Assembly (NCBI GenBank): GCA_900317955.1
Contig: ONIP01000007.1
Span: 80,630 to 144,629, forward strand
Direction of reading: 5' to 3'
Length of the DNA stretch: 64,000 bases
DNA from: an uncultured Bacteroidales bacterium
Lineage (GTDB): Bacteria; Bacteroidota; Bacteroidia; Bacteroidales; P3
Below the pieces are notes generated by a model. It was not told the origin of the DNA. It saw nothing but the letters and a program-made list of their open reading frames with translations, and ran no database searches. A program made the translations under genes and the position numbers. Positions 17,978 through 26,153 of this stretch are shown one piece after another. The first letter of the stretch is position 1. Each line of letters opens with the position of its first letter.

Positions 17978-19251
17978 AAATGAATGAATTATTAGGGAAG
18001 CGATTGCTGGTTTTGGGGGGGAAAGCTGCCTCGGTGAATGTTGTGCAGTTGGCTCACCGTATGGGTATTGAAACCTATGTTACTGGAATAGATGAAAAAG
18101 GACAAGCGAAAGAAATTGCTGATCATACTTTTTTGGTTGGTTCCGAGGAGCACGATAAATTGATACGGATTATCAAAGAGAATAGGATAGATGGTGTGAT
18201 GACAGGCTCTGCTGAGTTTCAGATACAGCAAATGATAAAGCTTTGCAGTAAAGCAGGTCTGCCGTGTTATGCAACTGAAGAACAGTGGAATGCTACTCAA
18301 GACAAAAGGAATTTTAAAGACCTTTGTCGCAAATATGGAGTCCCAGGCGTACCTGAGTATTCTGTGGATGAAGTGCTTTCTGACAGTGATTTCCCAGTGA
18401 TTGTAAAGCCTGTGGACGGTTGTTCTTCAATAGGTATTAGTGTTTGTAGAAACAACGACGAATTGCAGGTTGCCAAACAGAAAGCTTTGGAAGCGTCTGC
18501 TGTAAAAAAGATAATCATTGAAAAATACATAGAAAACGGAGGTTTAACCCACGTTATTAAATATGTAGTGGTAGATGGGAAATTCTATATGGAGATTATG
18601 GGTGATCGACATGTATTGAATAATGGCTTAATTACAGCGATTACATTTTTCCCTTCAAGGAATACTGAATTATACATGAATACCATTGATTCGAAGGTAA
18701 AGGACATGTTTTTGTCAATAGGATTTAACAATGGTGTTTTCTTTTTCCAGGCACTTCCAGATGGAGATAATATTTATGTGTATGAGATGGGGTTGCGAAC
18801 AGGAGGGGGAATGACATATAAAATCACAGAAGCCACCAGTGGCAATAATGACTTGGAAATGTTAATCAATTATGCCTTGTCAGGAAGAATGTGCGATGAA
18901 CATGAGAATCTCAGTATTGATCCTTTTCTGAAAGGCAAACAGGCTGCCTCGTTAGCTCTTCCACTACGCACAGGAAGAATCGCCAAAGTGATAGGGATGG
19001 AATTAATCCCACAAATGGAAGGGGTTGTCAATTATACCCACTTTTGTGATGTGGGGGATTCGATTTTACCGAAACATATCAATACCCTAAGTCAACTTTT
19101 TGGAAGGATTATGGTGGTGAGGAATTCAAAGAAGGAATTGTTTGAGTCATTAAAAACCATCAGAGATACAATTTCGGTGTTGGACATTGATGGCAATGAA
19201 ATGATTATTTGGGATACGTTTGATAGAATATATAATGATTCTGTTTTATAA
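17974..19251 (+). CDS. ATP-grasp ligase (CarB/PurK-like), second of two
   Basis: A 425-aa ATP-grasp enzyme with an N-terminal Rossmann-like domain (LLVLGGKAASVNVVQLAHRM), VIVKPVDGCSSIGISVC as the ATP-binding loop, IIEKYIENGG, and YEMGLRTGGGMTYK at the position of the metal-binding segment. It differs clearly from the ATP-grasp ligase three genes upstream, so the module has two distinct ligases. They bracket the U32-like and citrate-lyase-like genes. Coupling by ATGA to the lyase-like gene argues that it uses the acid formed there. Substrates are unknown. Confidence 0.8.
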   Translation: MKMNELLGKRLLVLGGKAASVNVVQLAHRMGIETYVTGIDEKGQAKEIADHTFLVGSEEHDKLIRIIKENRIDGVMTGSAEFQIQQMIKLCSKAGLPCYATEEQWNATQDKRNFKDLCRKYGVPGVPEYSVDEVLSDSDFPVIVKPVDGCSSIGISVCRNNDELQVAKQKALEASAVKKIIIEKYIENGGLTHVIKYVVVDGKFYMEIMGDRHVLNNGLITAITFFPSRNTELYMNTIDSKVKDMFLSIGFNNGVFFFQALPDGDNIYVYEMGLRTGGGMTYKITEATSGNNDLEMLINYALSGRMCDEHENLSIDPFLKGKQAASLALPLRTGRIAKVIGMELIPQMEGVVNYTHFCDVGDSILPKHINTLSQLFGRIMVVRNSKKELFESLKTIRDTISVLDIDGNEMIIWDTFDRIYNDSVL

Positions 19252-19272
19252 AATTGAAATTCAATATAAGTC

Positions 19273-20040
19273 ATGGATTTTCGACAGCTAAAGCAAGTAC
19301 TGAGATATGCTAATCAAAATGCTGAAGAGATTTGCCAAATGCCAGATGTGAATTTGAGCAAAACCACTCTATTTATTGATATTTTGAGATGCTATTTTAA
19401 ATACCATGTTTATGCCATTCAGTATAAGAAAGAGAAGTTTTGGCAGTTACCACCCGAAGAAAGAAATGAAGTAGCAAAGAAATACCGTGAGAAAAACTTA
19501 AAGAATGAAGCATGGGCGAAAGACTATTATGAAAACTTTAGGTTTTTAATCAAATGGACGGCATATAAATATGAAGCCACTGCGAAACAGCAGAAAAGAA
19601 GAATAGATGCATACCGTCGTAGATATGATATAGGAGACAATTGTTTTATTGGTCACGATGTTCTTATTGAACGACATCATCATCTGTGGGGTACAATTAA
19701 AATTGGAAACAATTGCTTACTTGCAAAACATGTCTATATCGATTACTCAGGGTATATTATTATAGAAAATGGTGTAAAGATTGCACAAGGCGTTGTAATT
19801 GAGACCCATCATAGAGATATTGATGCTTATATTTTGGGAAAGGATGTCAATATTCCCACTCAATTACGTATTTGCGAAAATGCATATATTGGTACAAATG
19901 CCATTATCCTTGATTCTTGCAATTATATTGGAAGAAATGTGCGAATTGGTGCAGGGGCTGTTGTGACAAAGGATATTCCAGATAATACTATAGTTGCAGG
20001 TGTTCCTGCAAAAGTTATAAGAATGTTGGGTGAGGCATAA
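19273..20040 (+). CDS. Left-handed beta-helix acyltransferase (hexapeptide repeat)
   Basis: A sugar O- or N-acyltransferase of 255 aa. The first 115 residues are charged and alpha-helical. The rest is hexapeptide-repeat beta-helix: IGHDVLIERHHHLWGTIKIG, LLAKHVYIDYSGYI, CENAYIGTNAIIL, ending in GAGAVVTKDIPDNTIVAGVP, the typical acetyl-CoA-binding end. Catalytic His residues are probably in the ETHHRD segment. It would acetylate a sugar of the repeat unit, possibly the amino group produced upstream. 21 bases separate it from the ATP-grasp gene. Confidence 0.82.
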   Translation: MDFRQLKQVLRYANQNAEEICQMPDVNLSKTTLFIDILRCYFKYHVYAIQYKKEKFWQLPPEERNEVAKKYREKNLKNEAWAKDYYENFRFLIKWTAYKYEATAKQQKRRIDAYRRRYDIGDNCFIGHDVLIERHHHLWGTIKIGNNCLLAKHVYIDYSGYIIIENGVKIAQGVVIETHHRDIDAYILGKDVNIPTQLRICENAYIGTNAIILDSCNYIGRNVRIGAGAVVTKDIPDNTIVAGVPAKVIRMLGEA

Positions 20041-20426
20041 TTGTGATGAATATAGGTGATTGTTTACTTTCCCAAATCGGATACTGTGCCAGAAATGATG
20101 ACTCATCTAACGAGAATAATGCGTAGAACACGAAAATTGTTGTTTATGTTTACAGTGCAAATGAATTAATTCAAAACACATTTATTAAAGATTGAGATAT
20201 TCCGAAAGTCAAGTGTTAATGATGACAATGTTTGGAATCTAAAACCGTTGACAATCATGAAGAGTTTGGGGAATATAACAATTCAATCAAGTGTGAATGA
20301 GATATTTCGTGGATTTGTTGTAGAATGAGTTGTGTTGTAATTGTGTCGTTTTTTTTTGACGTATGTAATTTTCCTGACAATGCGTATTATTCGATGGTGA
20401 ATTAATTATTTATATAGTTTATCAAA
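20041..20426. other. Gap with no intact gene
   Basis: About 390 bases without a credible frame. Short coding-looking pieces on the plus strand (for example around 20155-20275) are broken by several stops in every phase, so this may be the residue of a decayed gene. No terminator-like hairpin with a T-run was identified. Confidence 0.35.
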
Positions 20427-21452
20427 GTGATAAATACAACAAATCATTACAACTATTGTCTTGATTTTTTTAAAGGCTTTGCTTGTATTTTTGTGGTATT
20501 CATGCATTGTGAGTTCCCAGGAATAACAGGCATTGCAGTGCAAGCAATCAGCCGTTTTTGTGTGCCTTTCTTTTTTATGGTGTCAGGTTATTTCTGTTAT
20601 AAACCAGTCATGAGGGAAGGGGTGTCGAAGTTTGATGATAAAACAAGGATAAAAAAGAAAGTTGTTCACATTGCAAAGATAGCCCTTTATGCTTCGCTAT
20701 TTTATCTTGCATTTGTTTTAATACAACAATCGTTTTTCCATAATCAGGATTTCACATTAACATGGAAAGAGTTTATTAATTGGATTGTTTTTAATGAGCC
20801 TAAAATTGTTGCCCATCAATATTGGTTTTTGTTTGCTCTATTATATGCCTACATCTTTTACGGAATATTAGAAAGGCTACATCTTCGAAAATTATCCTAC
20901 ATTCTTGCAGCCATTATGTTTGCGGTTTATATCGTCATGGCGCAGGGAATTCACCTGGCGGGAATAAGCATCCCTAACCACATATATCGCAACTGGCTTG
21001 TGGAAGCATTCCCGTTTTTCATGCTTGGCCATTGGATTCATGAGAACCAGGAGCGTATCAATATCTCAAATAAGACGCTAATAACAATAATCGTTGTTAC
21101 TACATTACTGTGTTGGGTTGAACGTTGGGTTATGGGTAGAGATTTTGGTGTAAACATTGTTACTATTCCTCAGGTGTTTGCTTTGTTTTTGTATGGTGTG
21201 AAGAACCCTACACATCATGGAAATGTAATACAAAGACTTGGAAGAGATTGTTCTATGCTGGTTTATATATTCCACCCTGCTGTATGGCATTCTTTGGGTG
21301 ATGTTTACAGAATGGCTGGATTATCAAGCAATATGGCTGCTTTATATATGGAACCCATTTTTGTTCTTGTCATATCTATTCTTATGGCCTTTCTTTTCAA
21401 TGCAATAATGTCTTTTATTGATAAAAGAAAACAGAAAGCAATTATTCAATAA
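20427..21452 (+). CDS. Membrane acyltransferase (acyltransferase 3 family)
   Basis: An integral membrane O-acyltransferase of 341 aa with about ten hydrophobic segments. The N-terminal NYCLDFFKGFACIFVVFMH carries the family's conserved His (about residue 27). SRFCVPFFFMVSGYFC is another family mark, and IFHPAVWHSLG lies near the C-terminus. It would transfer an acetyl or other acyl group to the glycan across the membrane. The start is GTG 20427, and no ATG fits better. The next gene follows after 24 bases. Confidence 0.85.
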   Translation: MINTTNHYNYCLDFFKGFACIFVVFMHCEFPGITGIAVQAISRFCVPFFFMVSGYFCYKPVMREGVSKFDDKTRIKKKVVHIAKIALYASLFYLAFVLIQQSFFHNQDFTLTWKEFINWIVFNEPKIVAHQYWFLFALLYAYIFYGILERLHLRKLSYILAAIMFAVYIVMAQGIHLAGISIPNHIYRNWLVEAFPFFMLGHWIHENQERINISNKTLITIIVVTTLLCWVERWVMGRDFGVNIVTIPQVFALFLYGVKNPTHHGNVIQRLGRDCSMLVYIFHPAVWHSLGDVYRMAGLSSNMAALYMEPIFVLVISILMAFLFNAIMSFIDKRKQKAIIQ

Positions 21453-21476
21453 AGGAAATAATTTCTTGAAAATAAC

Positions 21477-22448
21477 ATGCTGAAAGTTTTACATACTGCC
21501 CGATACGCTGGCACCCCATGGGATATACTGAAAAGCGTTGTTCCTGAAGGTTTCATGGTCAAGACACTTGATGAGTTGAGCTATGACTGTCTTGTACAGG
21601 AGGCGGTTGATGCCAACTATCTTTTGGTAAGTGGTCGTTTGCCTATTGATGAGGGTGTGCTTTCAGCAGCAAGACAATTAAAGATGATTCAGCGCACTGG
21701 CGTAGGCACAGAGATGCTGGACATTGAAGCCATCAAAAAACACAATGTTCCAGTGTATGTGAATGCAGGTGTAAATGCACAGAGTGTGGCAGAGCATACG
21801 CTGGCATTGGTTTTGGCATGCTTGAAACGACTCCCACAGATAAACCAACAGACTCATCAGGGTATTTGGAAGAAGCAGCAAGTGGGTGTGACTACACGGG
21901 AGCTGAAAGGCAAGACAGTGGCATTGGTCGGTATGGGTAATATTGGACGATTGGTGGCTAAAATGCTGCAAGCCTTCGGTGCAAGGATTATCTATACCGA
22001 TGTGGTACGCCAACCAGCGGAAACAGAACAAGGACTTGGACTAACCTATTATGATAGTTTTGAGGCCATGCTGCCTGAGGCAGATGTTTTGAGTTTCCAC
22101 TGCCCATTGGTCAAAGAGAATACAGATATTTTGAATCAACGCACTATGGCAATGATGAAAAAAGGTGCCATTGTGGTAAACACTGCCCGCGGTAAACTAA
22201 TCAACCCAGATGATTTATACGATGCATTAAAGTCGGATCAACTCTCGGGTGCTGCATTGGATACTCATTATGAAGAACCCATCAAGGAAGATTATAAGTT
22301 GGCAGAATTGGAAAAAGTGATACTTACTCCGCATGTAGGAGGGTTGTCATACGAGGCTTTCAGTCAGATGATGGCAGATGCAATTGAGAACATTGTTGCT
22401 TTTGAAGAGGGACGTTTGACGGAAATAGAATCGAAAAGGATTTTGTAA
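21477..22448 (+). CDS. D-2-hydroxyacid dehydrogenase
   Basis: NAD-dependent D-isomer-specific 2-hydroxyacid dehydrogenase (323 aa, normal length). VALVGMGNIGRLVAKML is the NAD-binding loop, VNTARGKLINPDDL contains the catalytic Arg, and TPHVGGLSYEA holds the catalytic His. It would interconvert a 2-keto acid and a D-2-hydroxy acid. It abuts the MmgE/PrpD gene with no gap, so it belongs to a four-gene acid-metabolism set (PrpD-like plus fumarase-like alpha and beta). A phosphoglycerate dehydrogenase role is unlikely here, because there is no ACT domain and no serine pathway neighbour. Confidence 0.85.
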   Translation: MLKVLHTARYAGTPWDILKSVVPEGFMVKTLDELSYDCLVQEAVDANYLLVSGRLPIDEGVLSAARQLKMIQRTGVGTEMLDIEAIKKHNVPVYVNAGVNAQSVAEHTLALVLACLKRLPQINQQTHQGIWKKQQVGVTTRELKGKTVALVGMGNIGRLVAKMLQAFGARIIYTDVVRQPAETEQGLGLTYYDSFEAMLPEADVLSFHCPLVKENTDILNQRTMAMMKKGAIVVNTARGKLINPDDLYDALKSDQLSGAALDTHYEEPIKEDYKLAELEKVILTPHVGGLSYEAFSQMMADAIENIVAFEEGRLTEIESKRIL

Positions 22449-23747
22449 ATGACAAATATTACAGAAACTTTTATCGGTGGTCTTCTCAAGAAGTCGCAAG
22501 AAATACCATACGATGTAATCCGGCAAGCTCGTAAGGTGCTGTTAGATTACACCGGTGTGTTGGTTGGTGGGAAAAAGTATCTTGAAGAAAAACATCCTGA
22601 ACTGATCAAATTAGCTCCGAGTGAGGCCTTTTTGAATGGTTTTGCGGCTCATGTATTGGAGCTTGACGATGGACATCGACATGGGATGATTCATTTGGGA
22701 GCATCCATCGTTTCTGGTGTGCTTGATGCTGCAAAAAAAGAGGAACTGAAATCGGAAGATGTGCTTCGTGGTATTGTGATGGGCTATGAGGTTGCCGTGT
22801 GTTGTGCCAGAGCAATTCAACCAGGTCATAAGGAAAGAGGTTATCATGTGTCTGGTACCTGCGGAACGATAGGTTCTGCTATGGGTATTGCATTTACATG
22901 TGGTTATTCAAAAGAGCAGATGAAGTCAACATTGGCTTGTGCGGTAAGCAGTGCTGCCGGGGTGTTGGAAATACAAGAGCAGGCATCAGAAATGAAACCA
23001 TTCAATGTGGGTCGAGCGGCAATGGCAGGTGTTGTTGCTGCACAAGTTGGTAAGTTGGCAATGTCAGGACCCGACGATATACTCGGAGGCAAACGTGGTT
23101 TTCTTGCAGCATTAACAGATACTCCCAAACCTTTTTTTTTGACGGACAGTTCTGATGATTATGCTATAATGGGTATCTATCAAAAAGTACACGCAGCTTG
23201 CCGTCATTGCCATCCTGCAATTGATGCCTCCATTGATATTCGTAATAACCACAACCTGAAACCTGAACAGATTGACCATATAGAGGTTCGCACATATAAA
23301 CTTGCTGTTGGTAGTCATGACCATACTGATATTATGGGTATCAGTTCTGCCAAACTCAGCACACCATTTGCGGTGGCTTTGGGAATTGTGAGGGGAAGCG
23401 CTGGGTATGCAGATTATAACGAGTCTAATTTGGAAGACAATAACATCAATCTTATTACTCGTAGAGTAAGAGTCATCGAGGATGAGAATTTGACTGCGCA
23501 ATCTCCAGAGGTGAGAGGTGCTGAAGTGATCATTTTTTTGAAAGACGGTAATGTGTACGAAGCCTCATGTTTATACCCGAAAGGTGAACCAGAGCATCCT
23601 CTAACACAAAAAGAACTTGAAGGTAAGTTTCGAGGTTTGGCCATGTATGGTGGGATGACTAAAGCGGAATGTGATGAGGTGATAAAGGAAATCGGAAATA
23701 AAGACTTTTCGATAAACGAGATAAGAAACTTGTTATGCAAGAAATAA
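22449..23747 (+). CDS. MmgE/PrpD-family dehydratase
   Basis: A 432-aa protein of the 2-methylcitrate dehydratase / cis-aconitate decarboxylase / iminodisuccinate epimerase superfamily. The ELDDGHRHGMIHLGASIV segment corresponds to the conserved ALDFDDTH...HPS active-site region, and ACRHCHPAIDA and LSTPFAVALGIV are further family marks. It begins at the base after the dehydrogenase stop and overlaps the fumarase-like beta gene by 13 bases, a tight translational arrangement. In a capsule locus this family is unexpected. It probably dehydrates or isomerises a di- or tricarboxylic acid destined for the glycan (inference). Confidence 0.84.
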   Translation: MTNITETFIGGLLKKSQEIPYDVIRQARKVLLDYTGVLVGGKKYLEEKHPELIKLAPSEAFLNGFAAHVLELDDGHRHGMIHLGASIVSGVLDAAKKEELKSEDVLRGIVMGYEVAVCCARAIQPGHKERGYHVSGTCGTIGSAMGIAFTCGYSKEQMKSTLACAVSSAAGVLEIQEQASEMKPFNVGRAAMAGVVAAQVGKLAMSGPDDILGGKRGFLAALTDTPKPFFLTDSSDDYAIMGIYQKVHAACRHCHPAIDASIDIRNNHNLKPEQIDHIEVRTYKLAVGSHDHTDIMGISSAKLSTPFAVALGIVRGSAGYADYNESNLEDNNINLITRRVRVIEDENLTAQSPEVRGAEVIIFLKDGNVYEASCLYPKGEPEHPLTQKELEGKFRGLAMYGGMTKAECDEVIKEIGNKDFSINEIRNLLCKK

Positions 23748-24250
23748 TTGAATTAACAACACCGTTATGTGAAGAGGATATTAGCCAACTTAAAGTTGGA
23801 GATGTGGTGACGTTGACAGGTTATATCTACACAGGGCGCGATGCAGTGTTGCCGAGGATTATACAATTGGCAGAAGAGAACCGTCTAAATGAATATGGAA
23901 TTGATTTGCAAGGAGCAGTGATATTCCATACGGCTGTCAGTCCTGCCGGAGTGGGGCCGACCTCTAGCAACAAAGTTGAGATTGAAAGTTCGTTTGATCC
24001 ACTTTCAAAGCATGGTGTTAAGATGCATCTTGGCAAAGGTGCCATTTCGAAAGAGACCATAAAAAAATTAGCTGAGAGCAATGCTGTGTTTGCAGTGATA
24101 CCTCCTGTAACCGCTTTATTAGAGAGCCAGACCGAGGAACGTGAGGTGGTCGCATTTCCTGAATTGGGCATGGAGGCCATGAATCGTTTAAAGGTGAAAA
24201 ACTATCAGGCTATTATTGCCGCAGCTAAAGGAGTGAGCATTTATGAGTAA
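23735..24250 (+). CDS. Class I fumarase / L-tartrate dehydratase-like beta subunit
   Basis: A 171-aa Fumerase_C-type subunit. Motifs are VVTLTGYIYTGRDAVLPRII near the N-terminus, GAVIFHTAVSPAG, then GPTSSNKVE where the common enzymes have GPTTSARM, and LGKGAISKETI. The Arg of the usual TSARM motif is replaced by Asn-Lys, which may change substrate preference. It overlaps the neighbours on both sides and precedes the alpha subunit (the order is beta then alpha). Together the pair would hydrate or dehydrate a dicarboxylic acid. Confidence 0.85.
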   Translation: MQEIIELTTPLCEEDISQLKVGDVVTLTGYIYTGRDAVLPRIIQLAEENRLNEYGIDLQGAVIFHTAVSPAGVGPTSSNKVEIESSFDPLSKHGVKMHLGKGAISKETIKKLAESNAVFAVIPPVTALLESQTEEREVVAFPELGMEAMNRLKVKNYQAIIAAAKGVSIYE

Positions 24251-25088
24251 CATTGTAGAAAAAGTAGCTGATTGCCTGGTGCGTGCAGGCTCCACTTTCC
24301 GTGAAGACCAAAAAGAGGCTTATCGCAAGGCTATTGCAGAGGAGAAGATAGAAAGTTCATGTTGGGTGTTGAAACAGGTGCTAGATAATGCACTTGTGGC
24401 AGAGAATAACCGTAGTCCACTTTGTGATGATTCGGGTATTCCTCATCTCTTTTTGGAAGTGGGAAAGAACAAGTCTATTACAGGAGAACTTATAGATCTA
24501 ATTAAGGAGGGGGTGGCATTGGGATTACGTCAATTGCCGGGACGTCCGATGGCCATAAAAGGCAATGATTATGCCCGGATAGACCAAAGTGGTGGACTGG
24601 ATGAGGATAGTGGTGCTTTGTTACCTTCCCCAATCTTGATTAAAACAGTGGATGAAGATGTCATCCGCCTTACCATTCTGATGCTTGGTGGAGGTCCTGC
24701 TATTCGAGGTGTTACCCAACGGGTGTTTCATAAACATAGTGTGGAAGTAGTGATAGATGAGATTGTCAATCGTGCTAAAGAAGGCGTTTCTAAACTCGGG
24801 TGTAGTCCTTGTGTGTTAGCAGTTGGTATTGGTCGCTCTCAGTTTGAAGCCACGAGTATGATGATGGAGGCTATGGTTTATGGGGACTTCAGCAAACAGA
24901 CTGAATTTGAGAAGCGAATTACTGAGAAAGTAAATGAATCTTATGTTGGTCCGCTTGGATTGGGGGGCAAGCATAGTGTATTAGCCACATTCGCAAAGAT
25001 AGGCCCTCAAAGAGCCAGTGGCGTTAGAATTGTGGCGTTAAGACCCTGCTGCTGTTTTGAACCGAGACGGGCAAGTGTGGAATTGTAA
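24243..25088 (+). CDS. Class I fumarase / L-tartrate dehydratase-like alpha subunit
   Basis: A 281-aa Fe-S dehydratase subunit. Candidate [4Fe-4S] ligand cysteines lie in PLCDDSGIPHLF (the CxDxG element), LGCSPCVLAVGIG and the C-terminal LRPCCCFEPRRA. GLGGKHSVLATFAKIG and LMLGGGPAIRGV occupy positions of conserved glycine-rich elements. It overlaps the beta gene by 8 bases and ends 9 bases before the CBS-nucleotidyltransferase gene. As a capsule-locus enzyme it cannot be assumed to be the central-metabolism fumarase. Tartrate, mesaconate/citramalate or fumarate/malate are all possible. Confidence 0.85.
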   Translation: MSNIVEKVADCLVRAGSTFREDQKEAYRKAIAEEKIESSCWVLKQVLDNALVAENNRSPLCDDSGIPHLFLEVGKNKSITGELIDLIKEGVALGLRQLPGRPMAIKGNDYARIDQSGGLDEDSGALLPSPILIKTVDEDVIRLTILMLGGGPAIRGVTQRVFHKHSVEVVIDEIVNRAKEGVSKLGCSPCVLAVGIGRSQFEATSMMMEAMVYGDFSKQTEFEKRITEKVNESYVGPLGLGGKHSVLATFAKIGPQRASGVRIVALRPCCCFEPRRASVEL

Positions 25089-25097
25089 CCTGATAAA

Positions 25098-26150
25098 ATG
25101 AAAAGTATTGAGAATAGAAAGATAAGTAGTGATGCTACATTGCTTTCTGCATTGAAGCAAATGGACGAACAGCATGTTAAAATGCTCCTCGTTTTTGAAG
25201 GTGAACGGTTTGTGAGTATTCTCACTGTAGGTGATGTACAGCGTGCCATCATCAAAAATATCAAACTGACAGATCCAATAGCTGGAATTGTTTCCATCAA
25301 CAAAAAGTTTGCTCGTGAGGGTGAACCCATAGAAGAAATCAAGCAAAAAATGCTGTCGCTTCGTGCTGAATGTATGCCAGTTTTGGATGGGAATGGCAAC
25401 TTGACTGACGTGCTTTTTTGGAACGATTTGTTCAAGAAAGCCGAAGAACCTGAACGTGAGAAAATCAACCTTCCGGTTGTTATTATGGCTGGCGGCAAAG
25501 GAACACGCTTGAAACCACTGACCAATGTCCTACCTAAACCATTGATTCCTGTAGGTGACAAGACGATTATCGAGGAGATTATGGACCAGTTTGAAGGAAT
25601 TGGTTGCAAGAAGTTCTACATGTCGGTTAATTATAAGGTTGAGATGATGAAATTCTACCTTTCGCAGTTGGAACATCATTATGACATCGAGTTCTTTCAA
25701 GAAGACAAACCGTTGGGTACGATTGGTAGTGTGGCCTTATTGAAAGGCAAAATTAACAATCCTTTTATTGTCTCCAACTGTGATATTGTCATTGACCAGG
25801 ATTATCGCGATGTGTACGACTATCACAAGGAAAATGGCAACGACATCACATTGGTGACAGCAGTTAAGACAACTCGCATCCCATACGGTGTCATCGAAAC
25901 TGGTGAGAATGGTTTGATGATTGGCCTGACAGAAAAACCCGAGAACACTTTTATGTTTAATACAGGTGTATATATTCTCAATCCGGGATTGATTGATGAA
26001 ATCCCAGAAGGTAGAATGTTCCATATCACTGAATTGATGGAGAAAGTAAAAGCCCGTGGCGGACGTGTGGGTTGTTTTCCCGTGAGTGACCAGGCGTGGC
26101 ACGATATGGGTGAGTGGCCTGAATACTTGAAAATGATAGATGTGTTGTAA
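25098..26150 (+). CDS. CBS-domain sugar-1-phosphate nucleotidyltransferase (PtmE-like)
   Basis: A 350-aa protein with two N-terminal CBS motifs (residues about 5-115) fused to a nucleotidyltransferase domain that starts at about 125: VVIMAGGKGTRL with the following Lys-Pro-Leu, then NCDIVIDQDYRDVYDYH and NTGVYILNPGLID. The architecture matches PtmE, the CBS-containing GDP-glucosamine pyrophosphorylase of the Campylobacter legionaminate route. No NeuB, NeuC or CMP-sugar synthetase is present in the window, so the pathway here is not legionaminate. An activated (perhaps GDP-linked) amino sugar made here could feed the dehydratase and aminotransferase upstream. Confidence 0.82.
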   Translation: MKSIENRKISSDATLLSALKQMDEQHVKMLLVFEGERFVSILTVGDVQRAIIKNIKLTDPIAGIVSINKKFAREGEPIEEIKQKMLSLRAECMPVLDGNGNLTDVLFWNDLFKKAEEPEREKINLPVVIMAGGKGTRLKPLTNVLPKPLIPVGDKTIIEEIMDQFEGIGCKKFYMSVNYKVEMMKFYLSQLEHHYDIEFFQEDKPLGTIGSVALLKGKINNPFIVSNCDIVIDQDYRDVYDYHKENGNDITLVTAVKTTRIPYGVIETGENGLMIGLTEKPENTFMFNTGVYILNPGLIDEIPEGRMFHITELMEKVKARGGRVGCFPVSDQAWHDMGEWPEYLKMIDVL

Positions 26151-26153
26151 ACT

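Noticed and set aside
11841..26150. A complete legionaminic or pseudaminic acid pathway
   Set aside because: Dehydratase, aminotransferase and PtmE-like genes are present, but no NeuB-like synthase, NeuC-like hydrolase or CMP-sugar synthetase was found.
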